Below, in pieces: positions 27,773 through 37,169 of a stretch of DNA of 64,000 bases. The first letter of the stretch is position 1. Each line of letters begins with the position of its first letter. The translations under genes and the position numbers were made by a program. Source of the DNA: Citricoccus sp. CH26A (GTDB taxonomy: Bacteria; Actinomycetota; Actinomycetes; Actinomycetales; Micrococcaceae). Below the pieces are notes generated by a model. The model was not told the origin of the DNA. It did no database searches and saw nothing but the letters and a program-made list of their open reading frames with translations. The stretch is taken from positions 124,001 through 188,000 of the forward strand of contig NZ_AFXQ01000002.1 of assembly GCF_000224415.1 (NCBI RefSeq), in the 5' to 3' direction.

Positions 27773-29551
27773 ATGACTGACACCCCGGGACCGGATCCGG
27801 AACTGCTCGCCGCCGCGGAGGACTGGGCCCGCCAGGATCCCGACGACCGCGACCGCGCGCTCCTGGAGGCCGAGATCGTCGCCGCGCGGGCCGGGGACCC
27901 GTTGGCGACCGCCTCCCTGACCAGCCGGTTCGCCGGCCCGCTGGCCTTCGGCACCGCCGGGCTGCGCGCCGAGGAGGGCCCCGGCCCGGCGCGGATGAAC
28001 CGTGCCGTCGTGCGGCGCACCGCGGCCGGCCTGGCGCGCTACCTGCTGGCCCGGCTCGGTGACGCCCGGGGTGCCGGGGCGGACGCCGCCCGCCCGCCGC
28101 GCGTCGTCGTCGGTTACGACGCCCGCCGCGGCTCGGAGCGATTCGCCCTGGACTCGGTGGCCGTCTTCGCCGCCGCCGGCCTGGAGGCGGTCCTGATGCC
28201 ACGGCCCCTGCCCACCCCGGTGCTCGCCTTCGCCGTGCGGCACCTGGACGCCGACGCCGGCGTCATGGTCACCGCCAGCCACAACCCGCCGGCCGACAAC
28301 GGCTACAAGGTCTACCTCGGCGGGCGGATGACGGACGAGGCCGGGCGCGGGGCACAGATCACCACCCCGTCCGACGCGCAGATCGCCGGCCACATCGACC
28401 ACGCCGCCCGCCTGGAGTCCATCCCGCTGGCCGCCGACGGCTGGACCGTGCTGGACGAGGGCATCGTGGGCGCCTACCGACTCGCGGCCCGCGTGGTCCT
28501 GGCCACCCCGGACCACTCCGTCACCGTCCCCGCGCGGCACCTGGACGTGGTGTACACCCCCCTGCACGGCGTGGGCGGGGCGGTGCTGCCCGACCTGTTC
28601 GAGGACGCCGGCTTCGCCCGGCCCTACGTGGTGCCCGAGCAGGCCGAGCCGGATCCCGCGTTCCCCACGGTCGCCTTCCCCAACCCCGAGGAACCCGGCG
28701 CCATGGACCTCGCGCTCGCCGCGGCGGCCGAACGCGGCGCCGACCTGGTGATCGCCAACGACCCCGACGCCGACCGGCTGGCCCTGGCCGTCCCGGTCCC
28801 GCAGCGCCCGGACCGGGCGGGCACGGGCGGGCCGGGCTGGCGCATGCTCACCGGTGACGAGGTGGGCGTGCTGCTCGGCCACCAGCTGATCGACCGGCTC
28901 CGTCCGACCGGGGCCGTGATGGCCAGCTCGGTGGTGTCCTCCCGGCTGCTGTCCCGGCTCGCCGCGGAGCTCGGCGTGACCCACGAGACCACGCTGACCG
29001 GTTTCAAGTGGATCGGCCGGGTCCCCGGGCTGGGCTACGGCTACGAGGAGGCGCTGGGGTACTGCGTGGCCCCGGACCTGGTGCGGGACAAGGACGGGAT
29101 GACGGCGGCCCTCGTGGCCGCCGAGATGGCGGCCTCGCTCGCGGCCGAGGGCCGGACCCTGCTGGACGTCCTGGACGCGATCGCCCTGCAGTTCGGCGTG
29201 ACCGTGACCGGCCAGCTCTCCCTCCGGGTGGCGGACACGGCCCTGCTGGAGGCGATGATGACCCGGCTGCGGGTCACGCCGCCCACCAGCCTCGCCGGTC
29301 ATGACGTCACCGCGGCGGTGGACCTGTCCCAGGGCTACCGCGGCCTGCCGGCGACCGATGCCCTGATGTACACCACCGCGGACGACTCCCGGGTGGTCGT
29401 GCGCCCCTCCGGGACCGAGCCCAAGCTCAAGTGCTACCTGGAGGTCGTCCGTCCGGTCGACTCCGCGGCCGACCTGCCCGCGGTCCGCGCCGAGGCCGGC
29501 GCCGCCCTGGAGCAGCTGGAGCGGTCCGTGGCCGAGGCCCTGGGCCAGTAG
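27773..29551 (+). CDS. phospho-sugar mutase (phosphomannomutase/phosphopentomutase-like)
   Basis: The 592-residue alpha-D-phosphohexomutase family enzyme moves phosphate between C1 and C5/C6. The catalytic phosphoserine loop [16 protein letters not shown] is at about 166-181, the Mg-binding DPDADR near 335, the sugar-specificity loop [10 protein letters not shown] near 405, and the phosphate-binding [14 protein letters not shown] near 545. Length fits the long PmmB/DeoB-like group of actinobacteria rather than the ~460-residue ManB group. Location between PNP and DeoC suggests it converts (deoxy)ribose-1-P to the 5-phosphate for DeoC. That substrate is inferred from context. Confidence 0.85.
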   Translation: MTDTPGPDPELLAAAEDWARQDPDDRDRALLEAEIVAARAGDPLATASLTSRFAGPLAFGTAGLRAEEGPGPARMNRAVVRRTAAGLARYLLARLGDARGAGADAARPPRVVVGYDARRGSERFALDSVAVFAAAGLEAVLMPRPLPTPVLAFAVRHLDADAGVMVTASHNPPADNGYKVYLGGRMTDEAGRGAQITTPSDAQIAGHIDHAARLESIPLAADGWTVLDEGIVGAYRLAARVVLATPDHSVTVPARHLDVVYTPLHGVGGAVLPDLFEDAGFARPYVVPEQAEPDPAFPTVAFPNPEEPGAMDLALAAAAERGADLVIANDPDADRLALAVPVPQRPDRAGTGGPGWRMLTGDEVGVLLGHQLIDRLRPTGAVMASSVVSSRLLSRLAAELGVTHETTLTGFKWIGRVPGLGYGYEEALGYCVAPDLVRDKDGMTAALVAAEMAASLAAEGRTLLDVLDAIALQFGVTVTGQLSLRVADTALLEAMMTRLRVTPPTSLAGHDVTAAVDLSQGYRGLPATDALMYTTADDSRVVVRPSGTEPKLKCYLEVVRPVDSAADLPAVRAEAGAALEQLERSVAEALGQ

Positions 29552-29554
29552 GCT
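29549..29554 (+). promoter_or_regulatory. -10 box of leaderless deoC
   Basis: TAGGCT overlaps the TAG stop of the mutase gene and ends 7 bases before ATG 29562. deoC could therefore be expressed both from the operon and from this internal leaderless promoter. Confidence 0.45.
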
Positions 29555-29561
29555 GGAGCCC

Positions 29562-30212
29562 ATGGATCTCGCCCAGTACATCGACCACACCCTGCTCAAG
29601 CCCCAGGCCTCCCGCCAGGACATCCTGGACCTGTGCGCCGAGGCCGCCGCGGCGAAGGTGAAGAGCGTCTGCGTGAACCCCGTGTGGGTGTCCACGGTGC
29701 ACGAGGCCCTGGCCGGCAGCGGCGTGCTCACGTGTGCCGTGGCGGGATTCCCGCTGGGCGCCACCACCACCGCCGTCAAGGTGTCCGAGGCCGCCGGTGC
29801 CGTGGCCGACGGTGCAGATGAGGTGGACATGGTCATCGACATCGCCGCCGCCCTGGCCGGGGACCGCGCCGCCCTCGTGGCGGACATCGGTGCCGTGGCC
29901 GAGGCGGTGCACGCAGGCGGGGCGATCCTGAAGGTCATCATCGAGACCTGCCTGCTGGACGACGCCGCCAAGGAACTGGCCTGCCGGGCCGCCGTCGAGG
30001 CCGGTGCCGACTTCGTCAAGACCTCCACCGGCTTCTCCACCGGGGGCGCCACCGTCGAGGACGTCGCGCTGATGCGCCGCGTGGTGGGGCCCGAGGTGGG
30101 GGTCAAGGCCTCCGGCGGCGTCCGCACCCGTCAGGACGCCCTGGACATGATCGACGCCGGCGCCACGAGGATCGGCGCCAGCTCCGCCCTTGCTATCCTG
30201 AAGACGAGCTGA
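29562..30212 (+). CDS. deoC: deoxyribose-phosphate aldolase DeoC
   Basis: DeoC splits 2-deoxyribose-5-phosphate into glyceraldehyde-3-phosphate and acetaldehyde, the last step of deoxynucleoside catabolism. The 216-residue TIM-barrel protein begins with [15 protein letters not shown]. It has SVCVNPVWV, the proton-relay segment [11 protein letters not shown] with [11 protein letters not shown], and the Schiff-base lysine K153 in [23 protein letters not shown] and a phosphate-binding end GASSALAIL follow. It starts 10 bases after the mutase stop. Confidence 0.95.
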   Translation: MDLAQYIDHTLLKPQASRQDILDLCAEAAAAKVKSVCVNPVWVSTVHEALAGSGVLTCAVAGFPLGATTTAVKVSEAAGAVADGADEVDMVIDIAAALAGDRAALVADIGAVAEAVHAGGAILKVIIETCLLDDAAKELACRAAVEAGADFVKTSTGFSTGGATVEDVALMRRVVGPEVGVKASGGVRTRQDALDMIDAGATRIGASSALAILKTS

Positions 30213-30266
30213 CGCAGGGGCCCGTCCCGCGTCGGCAATCGCTCGCACCAGTACTGAGGAGACATC

Positions 30267-30536
30267 GTGATCGTCAACGGCAAGCCCAAGAGCTACTCGG
30301 GCCAGGGCAACTTCTGGGGCAACATCCTGGTGACGGCCGTCTGCTTCGCCCTGTTCGTCGGTTCCCTGTACGCCATGGGCTGGTGGGACTTCGAGAGCGT
30401 CTGGATCCCGGGCATCGCCGCCCTGGTCCTGGCCACGCTCGCCTACATCATCCCCCAGGGGGTCATCGGCCGCGGTGACACCGTGGACCACGAGGCCATC
30501 CACGCCGAGACCACGGTCGCGCGCCGCGGCCACTGA
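30267..30536 (+). CDS. small two-helix membrane protein
   Basis: The 89-residue product has a polar start MIVNGKPKSYSGQGNFWGN, two hydrophobic segments at about 20-38 and 47-68, and a charged tail. GTG 30267 has GAGGAG 6-7 bases upstream. It lies 54 bases after deoC. No family with a known role is recognised. Confidence 0.7.
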   Translation: MIVNGKPKSYSGQGNFWGNILVTAVCFALFVGSLYAMGWWDFESVWIPGIAALVLATLAYIIPQGVIGRGDTVDHEAIHAETTVARRGH

Positions 30537-31623
30537 GCCGACGTCCCGGGCACCGGGACCGGAGGGCCCCATCCCCCACCCAGACACCTCGGCCTCGCCG
30601 GCCACCAGACGTCCACGCCGGAACACCGGCGTGGACGTTCTGCGTATCGTCTCCATCGCCGCCGTCGTCCTCGGCCACGCCTACGGGCCGCGGCTGCCCG
30701 GCAGCGAGTACCTGGAGATCTGGCGGATGCCGCTGTTCTTCTTCCTGACCGGGTACTTCTGGACCCTGGGCCGGCCGTTCGCCCACGAACTGCGCGCCCG
30801 CTGGAAGACCCTGGCGATCCCCTACCTGGTCTGGGCCGTGATCATGAGCGTGCCGGCCTGGCTGTGGACCCGCGGTGCCCCGGCCGAGTTCTGGCCCCTG
30901 ATGGCCAGCGGCTGGTACGGGGGCTCGGACCAGACCCCGCCGTGGTGGGCCTTCTGGTTCATCTCGGTGCTGTTCTTCGTGACGCTGCTGCGCCGCTGGC
31001 TCGAGTACTTCCCGCCGTGGGTGGCCTGGGCGGTCTCAGTGGGCGGCCTGCTGCTGGCCATGATCCCGGACTCGTTCCTGGGCCGGACGCCGCTGGGGAT
31101 GGGACTGGCCCTGCCCTGCCTGTTCTTCGTCCTGGCCGGTGAGCTGTTCCGCTACCAGGTCCAGCCCCGGATCACCCGGCACCGGGCCGTGACGGGAACC
31201 TGCATCCTGCTGCTGGGCCTGCTGGCGGTGCGCCTGGGCGTGGAACCGCTGAACATCAAGTTCGCCGGGTTCGGGCATTTCCTGCTGAGCCCCGTGGTGG
31301 GCACGGCCATGGCCGCCGGCCTGGTGCTCGTGTTCGGCACGGTGGTGGACCGGTTCGTCCGTGATGCGGCGCCGGCGGTCAATGCCCTCGTGCGCACCGG
31401 CACCGTGGTGGTGCTGTTCCACGGGTGGCTGTTGCAGACCCTCGTGGCCCATGGCGTCCTGGACGACACCGCGAAGTTCGTCCTGTGCCTGCTCATCAGC
31501 TGGTCCGTGGGCCTGCTGATCAACGCCACCCCGCTGTCCCCGTGGCTCGCCGGCGTCCCGGCCCCGGACTGGTGGGCCCGCTGGCGGGCCCACCGCGAGT
31601 ACTTGGCGGGCCGGCACCACTAG
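30475..31623 (+). CDS. acyltransferase 3 family membrane protein (start uncertain)
   Basis: The clear family core begins at RRNTGVDVLRIVSIAAVVLGHAYGP and runs through about ten membrane helices, with FFFLTGYFWTLGRP and the late VLFHGWLL. These enzymes move acetyl or other acyl groups onto envelope sugars or lipids. The longest frame starts at GTG 30475, overlapping the previous gene by 62 bases, and its first 45 residues look like non-coding readthrough. The next possible start is GTG 30631, which would trim the core slightly. No start codon with a ribosome site lies between, so a lost base upstream is possible. A hairpin (30611-30636) covers the start of the core. Confidence 0.75.
   Translation: MTPWTTRPSTPRPRSRAAATEPTSRAPGPEGPIPHPDTSASPATRRPRRNTGVDVLRIVSIAAVVLGHAYGPRLPGSEYLEIWRMPLFFFLTGYFWTLGRPFAHELRARWKTLAIPYLVWAVIMSVPAWLWTRGAPAEFWPLMASGWYGGSDQTPPWWAFWFISVLFFVTLLRRWLEYFPPWVAWAVSVGGLLLAMIPDSFLGRTPLGMGLALPCLFFVLAGELFRYQVQPRITRHRAVTGTCILLLGLLAVRLGVEPLNIKFAGFGHFLLSPVVGTAMAAGLVLVFGTVVDRFVRDAAPAVNALVRTGTVVVLFHGWLLQTLVAHGVLDDTAKFVLCLLISWSVGLLINATPLSPWLAGVPAPDWWARWRAHREYLAGRHH
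30611..30636. other. perfect 11-bp hairpin at the start of the acyltransferase core
   Basis: GTCCACGCCGG and CCGGCGTGGAC surround AACA. It could terminate the transcript of the small membrane protein gene or hide the start region of the acyltransferase mRNA. It also reads as coding sequence (RPRRNTGVD), so its role is open. Confidence 0.5.
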
Positions 31624-31670
31624 GCCGCCGACCGCACTGCGCGACCGGCGGACCCGGGCGGCCGGCGCCC

Positions 31671-34600
31671 CTAGGCGGCCGGCTGGTCCGGCAGGAAGAT
31701 CGCCTTGAGCACCTGGGCGGCCCAGTCCAGCAGGGGCAGGTCCACGAGGTCCTTGCCGCCCACCGGCGCGGTCTTGGGCCGCGGGATCATCACCGCGTTC
31801 AGCGCCGGTTTGACCGAGGCCCCCTTGTACATGCGCTTCAGCCGCATCTCCCGGGACTCGGGCAGGTCCGCCGGGCCGAACTTCACGTTCTGGCCCATCA
31901 GCATGACCTCGGTGACGCCTGCGGCCCGGGCGGCGTTGCGGAACCGCGCCACGGCCACCAGGTTCTGTGCGGCCGCGGGCAGCTCGCCGTAGCGGTCCTG
32001 CAGTTCCTCCACCACCGCGTCGACCGCGGCGTCGTCGTTGGCCTGGGCCAGGTTGCGGTAGGCCTCCAGCCGTAGCCGCTCCCCCGGCACGTAGTCGTGC
32101 GGCAGGTGGGCGTTGATCGGCAGCTCCACCTTGACCTCGGCGGGGGCGGTCTCCTCCCCGCCCTTGAAGTCGGCCACGGCCTCCCCCACCATCCGCAGGT
32201 ACAGGTCGAACCCGACCCCGGCGATGTGCCCGGACTGCTCGCCGCCGAGCAGGTTGCCGGCGCCGCGGATCTCCAGGTCCTTCATGGCCAGTTGCATGCC
32301 GGAGCCGAGTTCGTTGTGCGCGGCCACGGCCTTGAGCCGTTCCAGGGCGGTCTCCCCCAGCGGTTTCTCGGCGTCATACAGGAAGTAGGCGTAGGCGCGG
32401 TCCCGGCCACGGCCCACCCGCCCGCGCAACTGGTGCAGCTGGGACAGGCCGTAGGCGTCGGCGCGGTCGATGATCAGCGTGTTGGCGTTGGCGATGTCCA
32501 GGCCGGTCTCGATGATCGTGGTGGAGACCAGCACGTCGAACTTCCGCTCCCAGAAGTCCACCATCACCTGCTCCAGCCGGTTCTCGCCCATCTTGCCGTG
32601 GGCCACCACCACGCGCGCCTCGGGGACCAGCTCGCGGATCCGGGCGGCCACCTTGTCGATGGACGAGACGCGGTTGTGCACCACGAACACCTGGCCCTCG
32701 CGCATCAGCTCGCGGCGGACCGCCGCGGTGACCTGCTGGTCCGTGTACGGGCCCACGTAGGTCAGCACCGGGTGCCGTTCCTCGGGGGCCGTGGCCAGGG
32801 TGGAGGTCTCCCGGATCCCCGTCAGGGACATCTCCAGGGTGCGCGGGATGGGGGTGGCGGACATGGCCAGCACGTCCACGTTGGTGCGCATCGTCTTCAG
32901 CGCCTCCTTGTGCTCCACCCCGAAGCGCTGCTCCTCGTCCACGATGACCAGCCCCAGGTCCTTGAACCGGATCTCCTTGGACAACAGCCGGTGGGTGCCG
33001 ATGACCACGTCCACCGAGCCCTCGGCCATCCCGTCGAGCGTCTCCTTGGACTCCGCGGCGTTCTGGAACCGGGACAGCGCCCTGACCTTGACGGGGAAAC
33101 CGGCGAACCGCTCGGTGAAGGTCTCGTGGTGCTGGCGGGCGAGCAGCGTCGTCGGGACCAGCACCGCCACCTGCTTGCCGTCCTGGACGGCCTTGAAGGC
33201 CGCCCGGACCGCCACTTCGGTCTTGCCGAAGCCGACGTCGCCGGAGATCAGCCGGTCCATGGGGACCGCTGCCTCCATGTCCTGCTTGACCTCGTTGATG
33301 GTGGTGAGCTGGTCCGGGGTCTCGATGAACGCGAAGGACTCCTCGAGCTCGCGCTGCCACGGGGTGTCCGGGGCGAAGGAGTGGCCCTTCGAGGCCATCC
33401 GGGCCGAGTACAGGCGGATCAGTTCCCCGGCGATCTGCTTGGTCGCCTTCTTCGCCTTGGACTTGGTGGAGGCCCAGTCCGAACCGCCCATCTTGGACAG
33501 GCTCGGCGCCTCCCCGCCGACGTACCGGCTCACCTGGTCCAGCTGGTCCGTGGGCACGAAGAGCCGGTCCCCCGGCGCCCCACGCTTGGACGGGGCGTAC
33601 TCGAGCACGAGGTACTCGCGGTAGGACTCTCCCGTGGCCGAGCTGCCGGCGCCCCCGGCCGTCCCGGCGCCGGCCACCTTGCGGCGCTGCAGTTCCACGA
33701 ACCTGGCGATGCCGTGCTGGCTGTGCACCACGTAGTCGCCCTCGGTCAGGCTCAGCGGGTCCACCGCGTTGCGGCGCTTGCGGGCCAGGGTCTTGGTGGC
33801 ACCGCGCGGCCCGGAGACCCGGTTGCGCCCGAACAGGTCCTGTTCGGTCAGCAGGGCCACCTTCGCCTGCTGCATCGCGAAGCCGGAACCGGCGACGGCG
33901 GTAGTGATGGTCACCTGCCCGGGCTGCGGTTCGGCGGGCACGGTCTCCACCACGACGGCGGGCAGTCCGGACTCGCCGAGCAGCTCGGCCAGCCGCCGGG
34001 CCGGGCCGGGCCCGTCGGTGGCCACGACCGCCTGCCAGCCCTCGGCGCACCGCTGGCTGACGTGCTGGATCATGGCGTCCACGTCCCCGTGGAAGCCGCG
34101 CGGTTCGGTGAACGCGGTGCGCAACGCGGAGGCGTCGGGGAGCAGTTCGACGTCGGCCCCCAGCGCGGTGAGCTGCCACCAGCCCTGGAAGCGCCCCAGC
34201 GCGGTGGTCCGGGTCTCCGCGAGGGTGGCGAAGCCGCCCGCCCCGGCCTGGCCGGTGTCCGCGCCCGGCCCGCCCAGCGCGGTGATGTCCACCGGGGCCG
34301 CGCCGCCCTGGGAGGCGGAGGCCCAGGCCGCGGTGAGGAACTCCTCGTTGGTGTTGAGCAGGTCGTCGGCGCGGTGCCGGACCTTCTCCGGTTCCACCAG
34401 GACGGTCAGCGAGTCCTCGGGGAGCAGTTCCAGGAACGGGACCATGCCGTCCGCGAGCACGGGCGCCAGGGACTCCATGCCCTCCACGGCGATACCCTCG
34501 GCGATCCGCTCGAGCATGTCCACGGCGCCGGGCAGGGACGGCTGGAGGTCCCGGGCCCGGCGGCGGACGGAGTCGGTCAGCAGCAGCTCCCGGCACGGCG

Positions 34601-35384
34601 GGGCGTACAGCGTGGTGGGGTGGCCGGAGCCGTCACCGGTGGCGTCCTGCAGCGAGCGCTGGTCCGCCACGGAAAAGTACCGCATCTGCTCCACGGTGTC
34701 CCCGAAGAACTCGATGCGCAGCGGGTGGGCCTCGGTGGGCGGGAAGACGTCCAGCAGCCCGCCGCGCACGGCGTACTCCCCGCGGCGCGAGACCATGTCC
34801 ACCCTCGAGTAGGCGGCGTCGGCCAGGGCCTGGACCACCGCGTCGAAGTCGTGGTCCTCGCCCACGGAGATGCGCACCGGGGTCAGGTCGCCGAGCCCGG
34901 CCACGAGGGGCTGGAGTACCGAGCGGACCGGGGCGGTGACCACGGCCAGGGGCGGCCGGCCGGCCTCGCCGGGGTGCGTCAGCCGGCGCAGCACCGCCAG
35001 GCGGTTGCCCACGGTGTCCGAGCGCGGCGAGAGCCGTTCGTGCGGCAGGGTCTCCCAGGACGGGAAGTGGGCCACCGTCTCCGGGTCCATCCAGCCGGCC
35101 AGGTCGGCGGCGAGGTCCTCGGACTCCCGGGAGGTCGCGGTCACCAGCAGGACGACGCCGGGCCGGTCCAGGCCCCGCCCGGCGTCCTGGGGGACCCCCG
35201 GCATCCCGCGGTGCGCGCCGGCGAGCATGGCCGCCAGGGGCGCCCGGGCGCCGTCGGGCAGGCTGATCTCGAGGTCCTCGGTGCGGTCGGCTCCGGTCCG
35301 GCCGGCGGAGACGACGGCGGCGGCGACGGACGGGTCCTGCAGCAGGGCGGGGAACAGCCCTGCCAGCGGGTGGGGTGTGGTCAT
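31671..35384 (-). CDS. mfd: transcription-repair coupling factor Mfd
   Basis: Mfd removes RNA polymerase stalled at DNA lesions and recruits UvrA. The 1,237-residue protein has N-terminal UvrB-homology domains (about 1-350). The RNA polymerase-interacting CarD-like domain is near 540-620 (EGDYVVHSQHGIARFVEL). The RecG-type helicase core has Walker A as SGDVGFGKTEVA and the DEEQRFG box, with the TRCF C-terminal domain after residue 1080. ATG 35384 follows TATGCT (minus strand, 35397-35392) by 7 bases, so the mRNA is probably leaderless. It is divergent from the DUF2505 gene. Confidence 0.96.
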   Translation of the reverse strand: MTTPHPLAGLFPALLQDPSVAAAVVSAGRTGADRTEDLEISLPDGARAPLAAMLAGAHRGMPGVPQDAGRGLDRPGVVLLVTATSRESEDLAADLAGWMDPETVAHFPSWETLPHERLSPRSDTVGNRLAVLRRLTHPGEAGRPPLAVVTAPVRSVLQPLVAGLGDLTPVRISVGEDHDFDAVVQALADAAYSRVDMVSRRGEYAVRGGLLDVFPPTEAHPLRIEFFGDTVEQMRYFSVADQRSLQDATGDGSGHPTTLYAPPCRELLLTDSVRRRARDLQPSLPGAVDMLERIAEGIAVEGMESLAPVLADGMVPFLELLPEDSLTVLVEPEKVRHRADDLLNTNEEFLTAAWASASQGGAAPVDITALGGPGADTGQAGAGGFATLAETRTTALGRFQGWWQLTALGADVELLPDASALRTAFTEPRGFHGDVDAMIQHVSQRCAEGWQAVVATDGPGPARRLAELLGESGLPAVVVETVPAEPQPGQVTITTAVAGSGFAMQQAKVALLTEQDLFGRNRVSGPRGATKTLARKRRNAVDPLSLTEGDYVVHSQHGIARFVELQRRKVAGAGTAGGAGSSATGESYREYLVLEYAPSKRGAPGDRLFVPTDQLDQVSRYVGGEAPSLSKMGGSDWASTKSKAKKATKQIAGELIRLYSARMASKGHSFAPDTPWQRELEESFAFIETPDQLTTINEVKQDMEAAVPMDRLISGDVGFGKTEVAVRAAFKAVQDGKQVAVLVPTTLLARQHHETFTERFAGFPVKVRALSRFQNAAESKETLDGMAEGSVDVVIGTHRLLSKEIRFKDLGLVIVDEEQRFGVEHKEALKTMRTNVDVLAMSATPIPRTLEMSLTGIRETSTLATAPEERHPVLTYVGPYTDQQVTAAVRRELMREGQVFVVHNRVSSIDKVAARIRELVPEARVVVAHGKMGENRLEQVMVDFWERKFDVLVSTTIIETGLDIANANTLIIDRADAYGLSQLHQLRGRVGRGRDRAYAYFLYDAEKPLGETALERLKAVAAHNELGSGMQLAMKDLEIRGAGNLLGGEQSGHIAGVGFDLYLRMVGEAVADFKGGEETAPAEVKVELPINAHLPHDYVPGERLRLEAYRNLAQANDDAAVDAVVEELQDRYGELPAAAQNLVAVARFRNAARAAGVTEVMLMGQNVKFGPADLPESREMRLKRMYKGASVKPALNAVMIPRPKTAPVGGKDLVDLPLLDWAAQVLKAIFLPDQPAA

Positions 35385-35391
35385 TCATCCC

Positions 35392-35413
35392 AGCATAGTT
35401 GCTCCGATAGGCT
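35392..35413. promoter_or_regulatory. divergent -10 boxes of mfd and the DUF2505 gene
   Basis: TATGCT on the minus strand (35397-35392) ends 7 bases before the mfd ATG. TAGGCT on the plus strand (35408-35413) faces the DUF2505 gene and gives it a leader of about 55 bases with AGGAGG. The start points are only about 35 bases apart. Confidence 0.5.
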
Positions 35414-35473
35414 CGACTCCGGCGTCCGCTGCCAGCGGAGGCCACGTACCGCCGACCCCCCAGGAGGAGCCCC

Positions 35474-35980
35474 ATGGCGTTCAAGGAGTCCACCACCATC
35501 ACCCACCCGCCGGCTGACGTCTTCGAGGCCCTGGTGGGCGAGGAGTTCAACCGCACGGTCACCGAGGGCCTGGGCGGGGAGCTGTCCGCCTTCGAACGCC
35601 AGGGCGAACTCTCCGGTCCCGTGTCCGTCACCATGCTCCGCACCGTGCCGGTGCACCGGCTGCCCGAGACGGTGCAGAAGTTCGCCGGCAAGTTCCTCGG
35701 GGACAAGCTGAGCGTGGAGCAGCAGGAGAACTGGTCCGCCCCCGCGGCGGACGGCTCGCGGACCGGGCAGCTGCTGCTCAGTGTCACCGCGGTCAAGGTC
35801 ACCGCGACCGCCGAGCAGCGGCTGGTGCCGACCGAGACCGGTACCGACGTGCAGGTGGACGGCTACGTGGAGTGCCGGATCCCGCTGGTCGGCGGCAAGC
35901 TGGCCGAGGCCGCCGAACCGCGGGTCGGCAAGGTGCTGGCCCGGCAGTCGCGTGAGGTCACGGACTGGCTGGACCGCTAG
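35474..35980 (+). CDS. DUF2505 family protein
   Basis: The 168-residue soluble protein begins MAFKESTTITHPPADVFEALVGEEF and has the START/SRPBCC-like layout of DUF2505: alternating beta strands and a C-terminal helix with VGKVLARQSREVTDWL. Such proteins are thought to bind a hydrophobic ligand. AGGAGG stands 7 bases before ATG 35474. A strong hairpin follows the stop. Function is unknown. Confidence 0.85.
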   Translation: MAFKESTTITHPPADVFEALVGEEFNRTVTEGLGGELSAFERQGELSGPVSVTMLRTVPVHRLPETVQKFAGKFLGDKLSVEQQENWSAPAADGSRTGQLLLSVTAVKVTATAEQRLVPTETGTDVQVDGYVECRIPLVGGKLAEAAEPRVGKVLARQSREVTDWLDR

Positions 35981-36009
35981 GCCGCGCGGACCCGCGCCGT
36001 CGTCCGGAA

Positions 36010-36055
36010 CGAGAGGACCCGTCACCCCGCTCTCCCGGGGTGACGGGTCCTCTCG
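36010..36055. terminator. bidirectional terminator between DUF2505 and prs
   Basis: Perfect 20-base arms, positions 36010-36029 and 36036-36055, enclose the loop CTCTCC. It lies between two convergent genes and should end both transcripts. It is the longest perfect stem seen in the window. Confidence 0.9.
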
Positions 36056-36115
36056 TCCCGGACGGAACGCTGCGTCCGGGACGGCCGGTCGCCACCGGGG
36101 CGAGGCCGGCCCGCG

Positions 36116-37096
36116 TCAGGAGACGCCGTCGAACAGGCTGGTGACCGAGCCGTCCTCGAACACCTCGCGGATGGCGCGGGCGATCAGCGGGGCGATGGAC
36201 AGCACGGTCAGGGTCTCGAACTGTTTCTCCTCCGGGATCGGCAGGGTGTTCGTCACGACCACCTCGCGGGCGCCGCACTCGGCCAGGCGCTGGGCGGCCG
36301 GATCGGAGAACACGGCGTGGGTGGCGGCGATGATGACGTCCTTGGCCCCGGCCTCCTCGAGCACCCGGACGGCCCCGGCGATCGTGCCGCCGGTATCGAT
36401 CATGTCGTCGATCAGCACGCAGGTGCGGCCCTCGACCTGGCCGACGACCTGCTTGGACACGGCCTGGTTCGGCACGGTCAGGTCACGGGACTTGTGGACG
36501 AAGGCCAGCGGGGCACCGCCCAGGCGCTCGGCCCACTGCTCGGCCACGCGCACGCGGCCGGTGTCCGGGGAGACCACGGTGAGCTCTTCGCCACCGGTCC
36601 GGGACCGGATGTAATCGCTCAACAGCGGGATGGCGAACAGGTGGTCCACCGGGCCGTCGAAGAAGCCCTGGATCTGGGCGGTGTGCAGGTCCACGCTCAT
36701 GATGCGGTCCGCGCCGGCGGTCCGGTACAGGTCGGCGACGAGGCGCGCGGAGATCGGCTCGCGGCCGCGGCCCTTCTTGTCCTGGCGGGCGTAGGGGTAG
36801 AACGGCGAGATGACGGTGATCCGCTTGGCCGAGGCCCGCTTGAACGAGTCCAGCATGAGCAGCTGTTCCATCAGGTGGTTGTTCAGCGGCGCCGGGTGCG
36901 ACTGCATCACGAAGATGTCCTTGCCGCGCACGGACTCCGCCGAGCGGACGTAGATCTCCCCGTTGGCGAAGTCATAGGCGCTCATCGGCAGCAGCTCGGT
37001 GCCCAGTTCCTCGGCCACCTGCTCCGCCAGCTCGGGGTGGGCGCGGCCGGCGGCCAGGACCAGCTTCTTCTCGCTGTGCTGGGTGATCTCATTCAT
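36116..37096 (-). CDS. prs: ribose-phosphate pyrophosphokinase (PRPP synthetase)
   Basis: Prs makes PRPP from ribose-5-phosphate and ATP for nucleotide, His and Trp synthesis. The 326-residue protein has FANGEIYV near 46, VMQSHPAPLNNHLMEQLLMLD, FYPYARQDKKGRGREPIS near 100-117 (ATP and Mg loop), VDLHTAQIQGFF near 136, and the PRPP signature VLIDDMIDTGGTI near 230. ATG 37096 has AGGAAG about 11 bases upstream. It is directly downstream of glmU on the same strand, the usual actinobacterial order. Confidence 0.96.
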   Translation of the reverse strand: MNEITQHSEKKLVLAAGRAHPELAEQVAEELGTELLPMSAYDFANGEIYVRSAESVRGKDIFVMQSHPAPLNNHLMEQLLMLDSFKRASAKRITVISPFYPYARQDKKGRGREPISARLVADLYRTAGADRIMSVDLHTAQIQGFFDGPVDHLFAIPLLSDYIRSRTGGEELTVVSPDTGRVRVAEQWAERLGGAPLAFVHKSRDLTVPNQAVSKQVVGQVEGRTCVLIDDMIDTGGTIAGAVRVLEEAGAKDVIIAATHAVFSDPAAQRLAECGAREVVVTNTLPIPEEKQFETLTVLSIAPLIARAIREVFEDGSVTSLFDGVS

Positions 37097-37169
37097 GGGG
37101 ATGTGCTTCCTGGTTCTTCTCGGGGGGTGCCGGCCGGTGGGGAGGGGAGGTGGGAGTCTCGGGGCGGGC

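Noticed and set aside
31671-35711. Very long open frames opposite mfd
   Set aside because: They read Gly/His/Arg/Val-rich sequence with no domain, which is the usual antisense shadow of a GC-rich gene with strong third-position bias.
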